From NCBI GenBank assembly GCA_016784545.1, contig JADHUM010000016.1:1-60569 (forward strand): DNA of 60,569 nt. The letters are read 5' to 3'. Each line of letters begins with the position of its first letter. Position 1 is the first letter of the stretch. This document shows positions 37,891 to 46,542 of this stretch, in pieces. The notes under the pieces were generated by a model, which was not told where the DNA came from, did not search any database, and saw only the letters and a list, made by a program, of their open reading frames with translations. A program made the translations under genes and the position numbers. This DNA is from Candidatus Neomarinimicrobiota bacterium (lineage in GTDB: Bacteria > Fidelibacterota > UBA8477 > JABMPR01).

Positions 37891-38814
37891 ATGAAACCCC
37901 TTCAAATCCATAATCAAACTCTGGATAATCCTGAACACGATTATCTGATCTTAGCCGGCCCCACAGCTGTTGGAAAAACAGCTACTGTCATGAGTCTGGC
38001 TGAGAAGCATCATATTGAAATTGTCAGTGGTGATTCCAGGCAGATATATAAATTTATGGATATTGGTACTGCCACACCTGAAAGGGAATTACTCAAGCAG
38101 CTACCTCATCATCTGGTAAATGAACTCACTCCTGATGTGGTCTGGAATGCCGCTGATTTTTATCGGAGAGCTCGTAAACTTATTATTGAAATATTGGATA
38201 GAGGTCACATGCCGGTAGTGGTTGGAGGCGCAGGAATGTACCTGGATGCTCTGCGTTTTGGGCTCTTTGAAGAACAACATAAGGATCCCCAGATACGGCA
38301 GAAATATCAATCCAAAGTTGAGGCTGGCGAAGCGGAGCAGCTTTGGACTGAATTAATGGAGCTGGATTCAGAATATGCTGGGACTTTCCATTTTAATAAT
38401 CTTAAAAAGCTCATGCGCGCTTATGAGATCTATGAGTCCTCAGGCATGATACCCTCCAAAGCTTTCTCTACTAGTTCAGATCCCTTTGCAAAACAGGCTA
38501 CGCTTGTGGTGCTGGACCGAGATCGAAAAATTTTGTATGAGCGGATAAATGAAAGAGTATTGAGCATGCTGAAAAATGGGCTTATTGACGAATGCCAGGC
38601 GCTACTGAATCGTGGATACCACCCCGATCTTTATCCAATGAAGACCATTGGATATAAGGAGGTCTATGCGTTTTTAGCTGGTGATACGGATGAAGCTGGC
38701 ATGATTGACGCCATCCAGCAAAACACGCGAAATTTTGCAAAGCGTCAACTCACCTGGTTTAGAAACCATCACTTTGACTATTGGATTGATCTAGGCAACC
38801 ACTCTGGAGCTTGA
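37891..38814 (+). CDS. miaA: tRNA dimethylallyltransferase MiaA
   Basis: 307-residue enzyme that adds a dimethylallyl group to A37 of tRNAs reading UNN codons. Visible motifs: P-loop GPTAVGKT, DSRQIYKFMDIGTATP, PHHLV, FYRRAR, VVVGGAGMYLDAL and the C-terminal GYKEVYAFLAGD and NTRNFAKRQLTWFRN. Length is typical. It follows mutL after 71 bases. A stem made of GAGCT 38813-38817 and AGCTC 38838-38842 follows, without a T-run. Confidence 0.95.
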   Translation: MKPLQIHNQTLDNPEHDYLILAGPTAVGKTATVMSLAEKHHIEIVSGDSRQIYKFMDIGTATPERELLKQLPHHLVNELTPDVVWNAADFYRRARKLIIEILDRGHMPVVVGGAGMYLDALRFGLFEEQHKDPQIRQKYQSKVEAGEAEQLWTELMELDSEYAGTFHFNNLKKLMRAYEIYESSGMIPSKAFSTSSDPFAKQATLVVLDRDRKILYERINERVLSMLKNGLIDECQALLNRGYHPDLYPMKTIGYKEVYAFLAGDTDEAGMIDAIQQNTRNFAKRQLTWFRNHHFDYWIDLGNHSGA

Positions 38815-38853
38815 GCTTCTTAAAACCTCTGTGGTTTAGCTCATAAACCTGTA

Positions 38854-38872
38854 CACTTCGAGAACCTCAGTG
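38854..38872. repeat. Intergenic palindromic repeat CACTTCGAGAACCTCAGTG, copy 1
   Basis: The 19-mer CACTTCGAGAACCTCAGTG (self-complementary ends CACT/AGTG) is repeated exactly at 46456-46474. A related CCTGAGCGGAGTCGAAGGG occurs at 58175-58193. Short palindromes of this CTTCGA...CTCAG type are recalled as dispersed intergenic repeats in FCB genomes. The rest of the 38815-39137 gap holds no supported gene. Confidence 0.6.
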
Positions 38873-39137
38873 TCCAGCCTAAACCATAAATACATCAAAG
38901 ACTTCGTTTCCTGATTATTTGCGATTAGACAAGCAGTGATTATCTTTGTCCAATTCAAAAGTAGTACTCATGCGGTATTTATCCCTTCTGGTTCCCAGGG
39001 CAGAATGAAAACACAGGTTTAAATCAGTACAGATTGATAAGTTTGGGGGAAGCACAATTTCCAAAGTTTATCCAGATAGTATTACAAAGAATTATACAAA
39101 AATCACAATTCCAGGGCACTCTATCTGGCTGAGTATT

Positions 39138-42100
39138 TTGTTACTCTTCGGATCCGGTTTATCTCAGGATATTAGATTTGATCAAATATCGGTTAATGAA
39201 GGCTTGTCACACGTAAGCGTGTGGAACATTTATCAGGATAGTTACGGATTTATGTGGTTCGGGACCGCGGCCGGACTGAATAAATATGATGGATATAACG
39301 TAACTGTCTATAAACACGATCCGGAAGATTATACCACCCTTAGCAGTAATTTCATCTCGGTTGTTTTTGAGGATAAATCCGGCATTCTATGGATCGGTAC
39401 AGGCGGTGGGGGTCTTAACAAATACAACCGCGAATATGACTCTTTCTCACAATATTTGTACGATCCTAAGGATAATAAAAGTATAAGTAGTAATAGTATA
39501 TTCTCAATTTATGAGGATAGGGAGCAAATTCTTTGGATCGGGGTAGAGAATGGAGTTCTAAACAAGTTTGATCGTAAAGAAGAAAAATTCACACGCTTCG
39601 AAGTTGATAATTCAAATATTGGTTTATCCATCTACAATTTCATTAATTCAATATGTGAGGATAAAACCGGTAATTTATGGATCGGGACCAACCTTACTGG
39701 ATTAAAGAAGTTTGACACCAAACAAGAAAAATTTATTCACTATAAACACAATCCTGAAGATGTTAATAGCCTGAGTGATAACAGTGTATGGTCCCTGCAG
39801 GTTGATAGAGCGGGTGATCTATGGATTGGTACAAAAACAGGCGGTCTGAATCGATTTAATCATGAAAGCAATTCATTTAGACTCTTTAGGCACCATTCAG
39901 ATGACTCAATCAGCATAAGTGATGATGCGGTTCTTGCGATACTCGAGGACAAATCAGGAATACTTTGGTTAGGAACGGAGCATGGAGGTTTGAATAGATA
40001 TAATCCCAAAAATGATGCATTTGCAGTGTATAGAAACGAATCTACCAATCCCTTTAGCATACAGGATAATACAATTTGGTCACTTTTTGAGGATAGATTT
40101 GGCGTTATATGGATAGGCACGCAATTCGCAGGAATAAATAAATTTGACAGAGAAAAAAAGGGGTTTCTCCATTTCAATTCAGAACCTGGAAATCCTAATT
40201 CATTAAGCAGTAATGCTATGGGACCCATTATTGAAGACAGAATGGGAGAAGCATGGATTGGTACATACTACGGATTGAACAATTATGATCCCGTCAGTAA
40301 AATGTTCACCCGCTATTTCCATCAACCGAATGATCCTTTTAGTCTAAGTTCTAGTAGTGTAACATCAATTCATGAAGATAATTCAGGAACTCTTTGGATT
40401 GGAACTTTCGACGGCGGACTGAACTGGTATAATCGAGAGTTAGACAATTTCTCACATTATTCAAACGATCCCAACGATTCTACAAGTATTTCTGGTACTA
40501 GTATTACCTCAATTTTAGAAGATTCATACGGGCAACTATGGGTAGGGGGTAGCTTTGGCTTGGACCGGCTGGATAAAAAAACGGGGAGCTTTACCCATTG
40601 TCTCAACAACCAAGCCGTCTGGAGAATTTATGAAGATCGTGAGAATGAGCTCTGGATTAGTACGGGTCGTATTTACAAATTTGATAGAGATTTGGATTCT
40701 TTCCAGGAATACCTTTATGGGTCAGAAGAGAATAATCAATTCTCCAATCATACCGTTTTAACTATTGGGGCGTCAAAAAAAGAATCGGGGATACTGTGGC
40801 TGGGAACAAGTAACGGGATAATACGGCTTGATAAAAATAAGAATAAATCTAAGCATTACTCAAAGAAGAACAGCGAATTACTTTGTGGTGACGTATATGG
40901 TCTCGTAGAGGATAAGCAGGGAAATCTTTGGCTGAGTACAAATACGGGAATTATTTACTTCGATCCCACTTCAGGTAAGGCAAAAAATTTCGACATTGAT
41001 GATGGTTTGCAGGGTAAACTGTATAATGAAGCTGCATATTTCCAAAATAAACGTGGTGAGATTTATTTTGGAGGGATGAATGGTTTAAACCTCTTTCATC
41101 CCGATAGCCTGGTTGACAATCCATATGGTCCTGAGATTTCCTTCATCGAATTTAAAATAAATAATGCTTCAGTTGCGATTGGAGCAGATTCTCCATTGAA
41201 ACAACATATCTCTGTGACCAAAGATATCGTTTTATCCTATGACCAAACTGATATTGAGATTGAGTTTGCTGCTTTACATTATTCTTATTCATCTAAAAAT
41301 CAATATGCCTATCAATTGAATAATTATGATAAGGATTGGCGCTATGTAGGAACTGACAGAACAGCGAATTATACTAATTTAGATCCAGGTGAATATACAT
41401 TTATTGTAAAAGCGGCAAATAATGACGGTGTGTGGAATGAAGAAGGAATTGGTCTTAATATTGAAGTTTTACCCCCCTGGTGGGAAACCAGATTTGCATA
41501 CACTATATATTTCTTGCTCATCACCTCAATAATCTATGTAATCTGGCGTTTCCAGATGAGCAAAGTGCAGCTGAAACACCAGGTTGAACTGGAACACCTC
41601 GAGGCTGAACGCTACCATGAGATGGATCAGCTAAAATCCCGATTTTTCACCAATATCTCACATGAATTCCGCACCCCCTTGACTCTTATCCTGGGACCAA
41701 TCGGAAAATTGCTATCCAGGGTTGAAGATGAAGACCATCTACGCGAGTTGAACCTCATGCAGCGTCATGCAAAACGACTGTTGGAGCTGGTGACACAACT
41801 CCTAGATCTGTCGAAGCTAGACGCAAAACAGATGAAGGTACAAGTATCTCAACGCAATATTGTCCCACTAATGAAAGGTCTGGTCCTCTCCTTTTCATCA
41901 TTGGCAGAAAGCAGGCAGATCACCCTGAATTTCAGCTCGGATCATGAGGCAATTTTGACCTATGTCAATCCTGATACAATGGCCAAGATTATCAACAATC
42001 TGGTGTCAAATGCCTTCAAATTCACAGAGCCTGGGGACAGCATCCAGGTTCATATCACTTCGAAAAATAAATCAGATTTAAGCGCTGAAGGTGAGGCTGT

Positions 42101-43205
42101 TATCACGGTAAAAGATACAGGTGTTGGTTTCCCAGTTGAACACAACGCCAAGGTTTTTGACCGATTTTACCAAGTAGACGATAGCGCGACTCGTGAACAG
42201 GAAGGCACAGGGATTGGATTAGCCCTCACAAGAGAACTGGTAGAGCTAAGCAAGGGTAAGATTTCGGTTGAGAGTGAGCTTGGGGTCGGAACGATATTCA
42301 CACTGAGCTTTCCCCTAGGTAAAGCACACTTGAGCTCAGATGAGATTGTCAATTCAGATGTAGTTGAGACTGAAGGTGTTGAGGAACAACAATCCCAGAC
42401 CGAGGAACCGATGTCAATGGATCAATTAGCACATGTCTCCAATCAATCTCTTCCCAAGGTTTTAATTGTCGAAGACAATGACGATTTACGTCGCTATATC
42501 AGGAGTTTTCTGAATGATAACTACCAGTGCCAGGAAGCTGAAAATGGTCAGGAGGGACTAGAAATCGTACTGGACAAAATGCCTGATCTGATCGTCAGCG
42601 ACATCATGATGCCAAAAATGGACGGAATTGAATTCTGTAAGCGGATCAAGGGTGATGAATACTCTAGTCATATTCCGGTGATTCTACTTACTGCTAAGGC
42701 TGACGTGCAGAGCAAGTTGGAAGGGCTGGAGACAGGCGCTGATGATTATCTCACAAAACCCTTTGAAGCTGATGAGTTGCTGGTTCGTATTAAGAACCTT
42801 ATCAATCAGCGGCGTAGGCTCTGGGAACATTTCAAGCATGAAATCGACTTCAAATCTTCTGACCTTACAACAAACTTTGTGGATGAGCAATTCCTGAATA
42901 GAGTGATTGCGGTCATTGAGAAGCATCTCAACAATCCCGATTTCAATGTGGAACAGTGCTCACAAGCTATGGGTACAAGTCGCCAACACCTCTATAGAAA
43001 ACTTAAAGCCTTAACCAATCACACACCACGAGGATTTATCCGCAGCATTCGTTTAAAACGAGCAGCCCAATTGTTAATCAACAATAAAGCGTCAGTTTCA
43101 GAAGTCGCTGTTCAAGTCGGATTCTTCAACCCATCTAATTTCTCTAAAAGCTTCCGGCAACAATTTGGATTATCACCCTCCGCGTATCTAAAGCGACATT
43201 CTTAA
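39138..43205 (+). CDS. Hybrid two-component system (HTCS) sensor kinase/AraC regulator with propeller sensor
   Basis: About 1355 residues combining a whole signalling pathway. The periplasmic sensor has about a dozen Reg_prop propeller repeats (pattern EDKSGILWIGTGGGGLNKYN) and a Y_Y_Y domain (about 700-770). A membrane helix (about 786-806), HisKA (H842, NISHEFRTPLT), HATPase (DTGVGF, GTGIGLAL), a receiver (D1155, VSDIMMPKMDG) and an AraC DNA-binding domain (about 1255-1355) follow. Such proteins usually control polysaccharide or surface-protein genes; here the likely targets are the two secreted-protein genes downstream. The start is unclear: TTG 39138 would cut the signal peptide short, and no in-frame ATG precedes it. 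Confidence 0.92.
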   Translation: MLLFGSGLSQDIRFDQISVNEGLSHVSVWNIYQDSYGFMWFGTAAGLNKYDGYNVTVYKHDPEDYTTLSSNFISVVFEDKSGILWIGTGGGGLNKYNREYDSFSQYLYDPKDNKSISSNSIFSIYEDREQILWIGVENGVLNKFDRKEEKFTRFEVDNSNIGLSIYNFINSICEDKTGNLWIGTNLTGLKKFDTKQEKFIHYKHNPEDVNSLSDNSVWSLQVDRAGDLWIGTKTGGLNRFNHESNSFRLFRHHSDDSISISDDAVLAILEDKSGILWLGTEHGGLNRYNPKNDAFAVYRNESTNPFSIQDNTIWSLFEDRFGVIWIGTQFAGINKFDREKKGFLHFNSEPGNPNSLSSNAMGPIIEDRMGEAWIGTYYGLNNYDPVSKMFTRYFHQPNDPFSLSSSSVTSIHEDNSGTLWIGTFDGGLNWYNRELDNFSHYSNDPNDSTSISGTSITSILEDSYGQLWVGGSFGLDRLDKKTGSFTHCLNNQAVWRIYEDRENELWISTGRIYKFDRDLDSFQEYLYGSEENNQFSNHTVLTIGASKKESGILWLGTSNGIIRLDKNKNKSKHYSKKNSELLCGDVYGLVEDKQGNLWLSTNTGIIYFDPTSGKAKNFDIDDGLQGKLYNEAAYFQNKRGEIYFGGMNGLNLFHPDSLVDNPYGPEISFIEFKINNASVAIGADSPLKQHISVTKDIVLSYDQTDIEIEFAALHYSYSSKNQYAYQLNNYDKDWRYVGTDRTANYTNLDPGEYTFIVKAANNDGVWNEEGIGLNIEVLPPWWETRFAYTIYFLLITSIIYVIWRFQMSKVQLKHQVELEHLEAERYHEMDQLKSRFFTNISHEFRTPLTLILGPIGKLLSRVEDEDHLRELNLMQRHAKRLLELVTQLLDLSKLDAKQMKVQVSQRNIVPLMKGLVLSFSSLAESRQITLNFSSDHEAILTYVNPDTMAKIINNLVSNAFKFTEPGDSIQVHITSKNKSDLSAEGEAVITVKDTGVGFPVEHNAKVFDRFYQVDDSATREQEGTGIGLALTRELVELSKGKISVESELGVGTIFTLSFPLGKAHLSSDEIVNSDVVETEGVEEQQSQTEEPMSMDQLAHVSNQSLPKVLIVEDNDDLRRYIRSFLNDNYQCQEAENGQEGLEIVLDKMPDLIVSDIMMPKMDGIEFCKRIKGDEYSSHIPVILLTAKADVQSKLEGLETGADDYLTKPFEADELLVRIKNLINQRRRLWEHFKHEIDFKSSDLTTNFVDEQFLNRVIAVIEKHLNNPDFNVEQCSQAMGTSRQHLYRKLKALTNHTPRGFIRSIRLKRAAQLLINNKASVSEVAVQVGFFNPSNFSKSFRQQFGLSPSAYLKRHS

Positions 43206-43301
43206 TCGGATTAATACTTCCTGTAAATTACACCTGAGCAGCGTCCAAAATGGGCTGGCGTCACAGCTCACGACTGACCCTATCCACAATTTTAGCCGAA
43301 T

Positions 43302-43336
43302 GTTACCTGGGGAACAGAAACTGTTTCCTGGGTAAC
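43302..43336. promoter_or_regulatory. 35-bp interrupted palindrome, candidate operator
   Basis: GTTACCTGGGGAACAG (43302-43317) and CTGTTTCCTGGGTAAC (43321-43336) are inverted copies matching at 12 of 16 positions around a 3-base centre. No T-run follows. It lies in the 346-base gap between the HTCS gene and the FG-GAP gene, so it may be a binding site for the AraC-type output domain or a transcript hairpin. The gap otherwise holds no supported gene. Confidence 0.4.
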
Positions 43337-43551
43337 AAATTACTTGTTCCAGTCATCCTATATTTAGCAATGAATTGATAAAGTCAGGGGCTTGGAGGGA
43401 GTATATCTCAATCCGGATTCAATACTTTAGCTCTTTGTATTTGCGAATCCAGATGGGCATGTCTCTGAGGCCCCTTATGAATTATGGGAGAAAAATGAGC
43501 CAGACCTGACAGCGTAAGATTAAAAGGTCTAGAATAGGAAGGAAGACAAAA

Positions 43552-44973
43552 ATGAAAGTTTTTTCGATATATGCAATAGCCAGGCGTTGGATTCAATACT
43601 TCTTTTTTATCCTGATATTTGGAACACTGCAAACTGTTTTTACGCAAGCTTTCGGGCAGTGGGAAAAAACCATTATTGATGATGACATCAATTTAGCTGT
43701 TTCTATTGATGTTCAGGATTTGGACGGTGATAATAATCTGGATTTGATTGTGACAAATGCCCTGGGAGCTGAAATTGTGTTGTACCAGAATGATTATCCA
43801 ATCTGGAATAAAACTATTATCGATGATGTTACGGCTACTTTTGCGTATTGTGGCGATATAGACAGTGATGATACACTGGATGTCGTAGCTATGGTATACT
43901 TTGAGGGGCGCTTAGTATGGTATGAGAATAATTACCCGGTCTGGACTCAACATACTATCGATCCGAATACGGACCATGGTGATTTTATCGTGGTTGCCGA
44001 TTTTAACAACGATGACAAACCTGATGTGGTAATAGCGGGTGATTATGTTGATGGTGGTGACGTCGTCTGGTATGAGAATAATTTTCCTGACTGGACGAAA
44101 CATGTCATCGAATCAGGTTCAAGTAAGTATCCATCTCTAAATGTCTGTGATATTGACGGAGATGGACTCCTTGATGTAGTTGCCACAATGGAGGAAGAAA
44201 ATAAAGTTGTCTGGTTTCAGAACGAAAACGATGGGCTATCGTGGACCAAGTATATAATCGATGATAGTATGATGGGGGCTTTCGGTATAAACAGTGGTGA
44301 CATTGATGGTGATGATTTACCCGAAATAGTGGCTACATCACGTACTGCGGATATTGTTGCATGGTACGAGAGACAGGACACGACGTGGACAAAAAATGTA
44401 ATTGATGCAAATTTTACAGGGGCCAACATACCGGATTTTGCTGATGTTGATGGTGATGATACACTGGATGTAATTGTTACAGGACTCGGCAATAAAGTGG
44501 TATGGTATGAAAATAACCACCCCTCCTGGCCGCAACATATCATAGATCCAGATATAGAAGCACCCAGATTATTCGTTTATACGGATGTTGATGGAGATGA
44601 TTCAGATGAATTGATAGTAGCAGCTGGAGAATGTGTGGCATGGTATGCGAATCCTTATAATTCTGCAACAGCGGTGGTTTCAGATATCGCACCAACCCGT
44701 CATGTACTTTTGCAGAATTATCCCAATCCCTTTAATCCAGTCACAACAATTAGCTACAACATTCTTGCTGCTGCTGAGGTAAGTCTAAGCGTGCATGACA
44801 TAAATGGAAAGACCGTAAGCATACTTGCTGACACTCACCAACAAGCCGGCGCTTACAAAATCCGCTGGGATGGCACCGATGATTCAGGGATACCAGTGAG
44901 TACAGGAGTGTATTTCTGTCGACTACAGGCAGAATCTTATAGCAAAACCATTAAGATCGTACATCTCAAATAG
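43552..44973 (+). CDS. T9SS-sorted FG-GAP/VCBS repeat protein
   Basis: 473 residues: an N-terminal hydrophobic signal (about 13-33), then seven FG-GAP/VCBS-like blades with calcium-binding loops such as DLDGDNNLD, DIDSDDTLD, DFNNDDKPD, DIDGDGLLD and DVDGDDTLD, each followed by VVWYENN...W. These should form a seven-bladed propeller. The sorting domain (YPNPFNPVTTISYNI ... IKIVHLK) sends it through T9SS. AGGAAG ribosome site before ATG 43552. Probably a surface binding protein under the upstream HTCS. Confidence 0.87.
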   Translation: MKVFSIYAIARRWIQYFFFILIFGTLQTVFTQAFGQWEKTIIDDDINLAVSIDVQDLDGDNNLDLIVTNALGAEIVLYQNDYPIWNKTIIDDVTATFAYCGDIDSDDTLDVVAMVYFEGRLVWYENNYPVWTQHTIDPNTDHGDFIVVADFNNDDKPDVVIAGDYVDGGDVVWYENNFPDWTKHVIESGSSKYPSLNVCDIDGDGLLDVVATMEEENKVVWFQNENDGLSWTKYIIDDSMMGAFGINSGDIDGDDLPEIVATSRTADIVAWYERQDTTWTKNVIDANFTGANIPDFADVDGDDTLDVIVTGLGNKVVWYENNHPSWPQHIIDPDIEAPRLFVYTDVDGDDSDELIVAAGECVAWYANPYNSATAVVSDIAPTRHVLLQNYPNPFNPVTTISYNILAAAEVSLSVHDINGKTVSILADTHQQAGAYKIRWDGTDDSGIPVSTGVYFCRLQAESYSKTIKIVHLK

Positions 44974-45028
44974 TATCAACTGATTCAGAAAGCTGATTCA
45001 AGTGAATTACTTGTTAGAGAGGGAAATT

Positions 45029-46369
45029 ATGGATAAGAGACTATGCCTGATAGTAATTATGGTCTTACTCATATGGTTTGAATCAGTGCTGGGGCATGAG
45101 AGTTGGAATACCACCCTGGTCGGATATTGTGGTCCTGATACATCGCTGGATGTAGATATAAATGGATCGTATGCATATGTGGTTGATGGATCACGTGGAC
45201 TACACATCCTAGATATAAGTGATCCGACCATTTCCGCGGAGATTGGATTTTGTTCTATTTCAGGCTGGGCTTGGGATGTTACACTCGAGGGCAATTATGC
45301 TTATGTTTTGACTGAAAATTCGGGTCTTCGAATCATCGATGTATCAGATCCAACAAGTCCTACTGAGAGTGGATTTATTGATGTCGATTCCATCCAGGCT
45401 ATGGCTCTTGAAGGTGACTATACCTATTTAGTATTTGATAGTTTATTGATAACGGTCAACATTTCGGATCCTTCCGGTCCAGGTGAACTTGTGTATCATA
45501 ATTTTCCTCCCGACCATGATGAACTCGACATTTTGGGTGTTAATGTGAGTGGCAATTATATCTATGTTTCATTTTATTTCTGCATGCTTGTTCTCGATAT
45601 GTCTGATCCCACCGATCCAGAGGAAGTTCAACACTTATCCGGGTATGATTTGTATAGCTTTGACAAATGTGTCGCTTTGAGCAGCACACATGCGTACATG
45701 ACCTACAAGAGTGATCTTGGTGGTTCTTGTTCCTTCTTATCAATAGATATTAATGATCCGGTAAATGCTTCCATTTTAGAGAGCATAGAGTTGGACAGCC
45801 TCTATTACAAACCAGATGACATAGCAGTCAGCGACAATTATGCTTATGTGTTGAATACCTGGGACGGTTTGCGAATAATAGATATTTCAGCTCCTTCTAT
45901 TCCAGTGGACTGTGGCTCATATAATTCAGATAGTGGTCCCTACAATCCTGATAATAGATCCAGAGTTGCCATAAGCGGTGAGCACATATTTGTGGCAGGT
46001 GGGGTCGAGGGGACGGATGGACCGGGTGGGGTGTATATCATCCGGAATGACTTAGCTGTGGTAACCAGCGATGAAGCTTATTCAATACCTCAGTTTTATT
46101 CCCTTGAACAAAACTACCCCAATCCCTTCAATCCAGTTACAAGCATCAGGTATGATTTACCAGAACAATCCACGGTCAGTCTCATCATCTATGACATACG
46201 TGGTCATGAGATGGTAACACTGGGGAATGCTGAAAAACCTCCTGGCAATTACAATGTACAGTGGAACGGAAGGGATGAGTTAGGTAAGCAATTGAGTACT
46301 GGCGTGTATTTCTGTCGAATGGCAGCTGGTAATTTTAGTCAAACTATTAAAATGGTTTACTTACGATGA
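45029..46369 (+). CDS. T9SS-sorted LVIVD-repeat protein
   Basis: 446 residues from ATG 45029, chosen over GTG 45002 because a GAGAGGG site lies just upstream and the signal peptide then starts cleanly (MDKRLCLIVIMVLLIWFES). LVIVD propeller blades recur: YAYVVDGSRGLHILDISDP, YAYVLTENSGLRIIDVSDP and YAYVLNTWDGLRIIDISAP. A sorting domain follows (YPNPFNPVTSIRYDLPE ... IKMVYLR). It lies 55 bases after the FG-GAP gene in the same direction and is probably cotranscribed with it. Function unknown. Confidence 0.87.
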   Translation: MDKRLCLIVIMVLLIWFESVLGHESWNTTLVGYCGPDTSLDVDINGSYAYVVDGSRGLHILDISDPTISAEIGFCSISGWAWDVTLEGNYAYVLTENSGLRIIDVSDPTSPTESGFIDVDSIQAMALEGDYTYLVFDSLLITVNISDPSGPGELVYHNFPPDHDELDILGVNVSGNYIYVSFYFCMLVLDMSDPTDPEEVQHLSGYDLYSFDKCVALSSTHAYMTYKSDLGGSCSFLSIDINDPVNASILESIELDSLYYKPDDIAVSDNYAYVLNTWDGLRIIDISAPSIPVDCGSYNSDSGPYNPDNRSRVAISGEHIFVAGGVEGTDGPGGVYIIRNDLAVVTSDEAYSIPQFYSLEQNYPNPFNPVTSIRYDLPEQSTVSLIIYDIRGHEMVTLGNAEKPPGNYNVQWNGRDELGKQLSTGVYFCRMAAGNFSQTIKMVYLR

Positions 46370-46455
46370 GGAAGTCCATAAATCGGAATTGATAAACCGT
46401 TTCGTCAGTACAATTGAGGGTTCTACTTCTCTTTCACTCGAAATTACGGTTTGGA

Positions 46456-46474
46456 CACTTCGAGAACCTCAGTG
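46456..46474. repeat. Intergenic palindromic repeat CACTTCGAGAACCTCAGTG, copy 2
   Basis: Exact 19-base copy of the repeat at 38854-38872, again between genes, here between the convergent LVIVD and nrdJ genes. Both copies are in the same orientation and share the preceding A and following T/C context only loosely, as expected for a dispersed repeat. Confidence 0.6.
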
Positions 46475-46489
46475 CTCGCGATCCATTGT

Positions 46490-46521
46490 AGAAATAAAAA
46501 AGCCCCGGTTTCCCGAGGCTA
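46490..46521 (-). terminator. Intrinsic terminator of nrdJ
   Basis: Read on the minus strand, AGCCTCGG - GAAA - CCGGGGCT (46520-46501) forms a strong stem-loop with one mismatch, followed by TTTTTATTTC. It lies about 22 bases after the nrdJ stop. On the plus strand the same hairpin is followed by ATTTTG, so it may also end the LVIVD transcript. Confidence 0.75.
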
Positions 46522-46542
46522 TTTTGATATTGTGTTACTAGA

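Noticed and set aside
38813-38842. Terminator after miaA
   Set aside because: The GAGCT/AGCTC and AAACC/GGTTT stem is plausible, but no T-run follows, so it is only mentioned with miaA.
39360-40900. Tandem DNA repeat or CRISPR-like periodicity in the HTCS gene
   Set aside because: The periodicity comes from protein-level propeller repeats; the DNA copies are diverged and have no spacer structure. No CRISPR array was seen anywhere.
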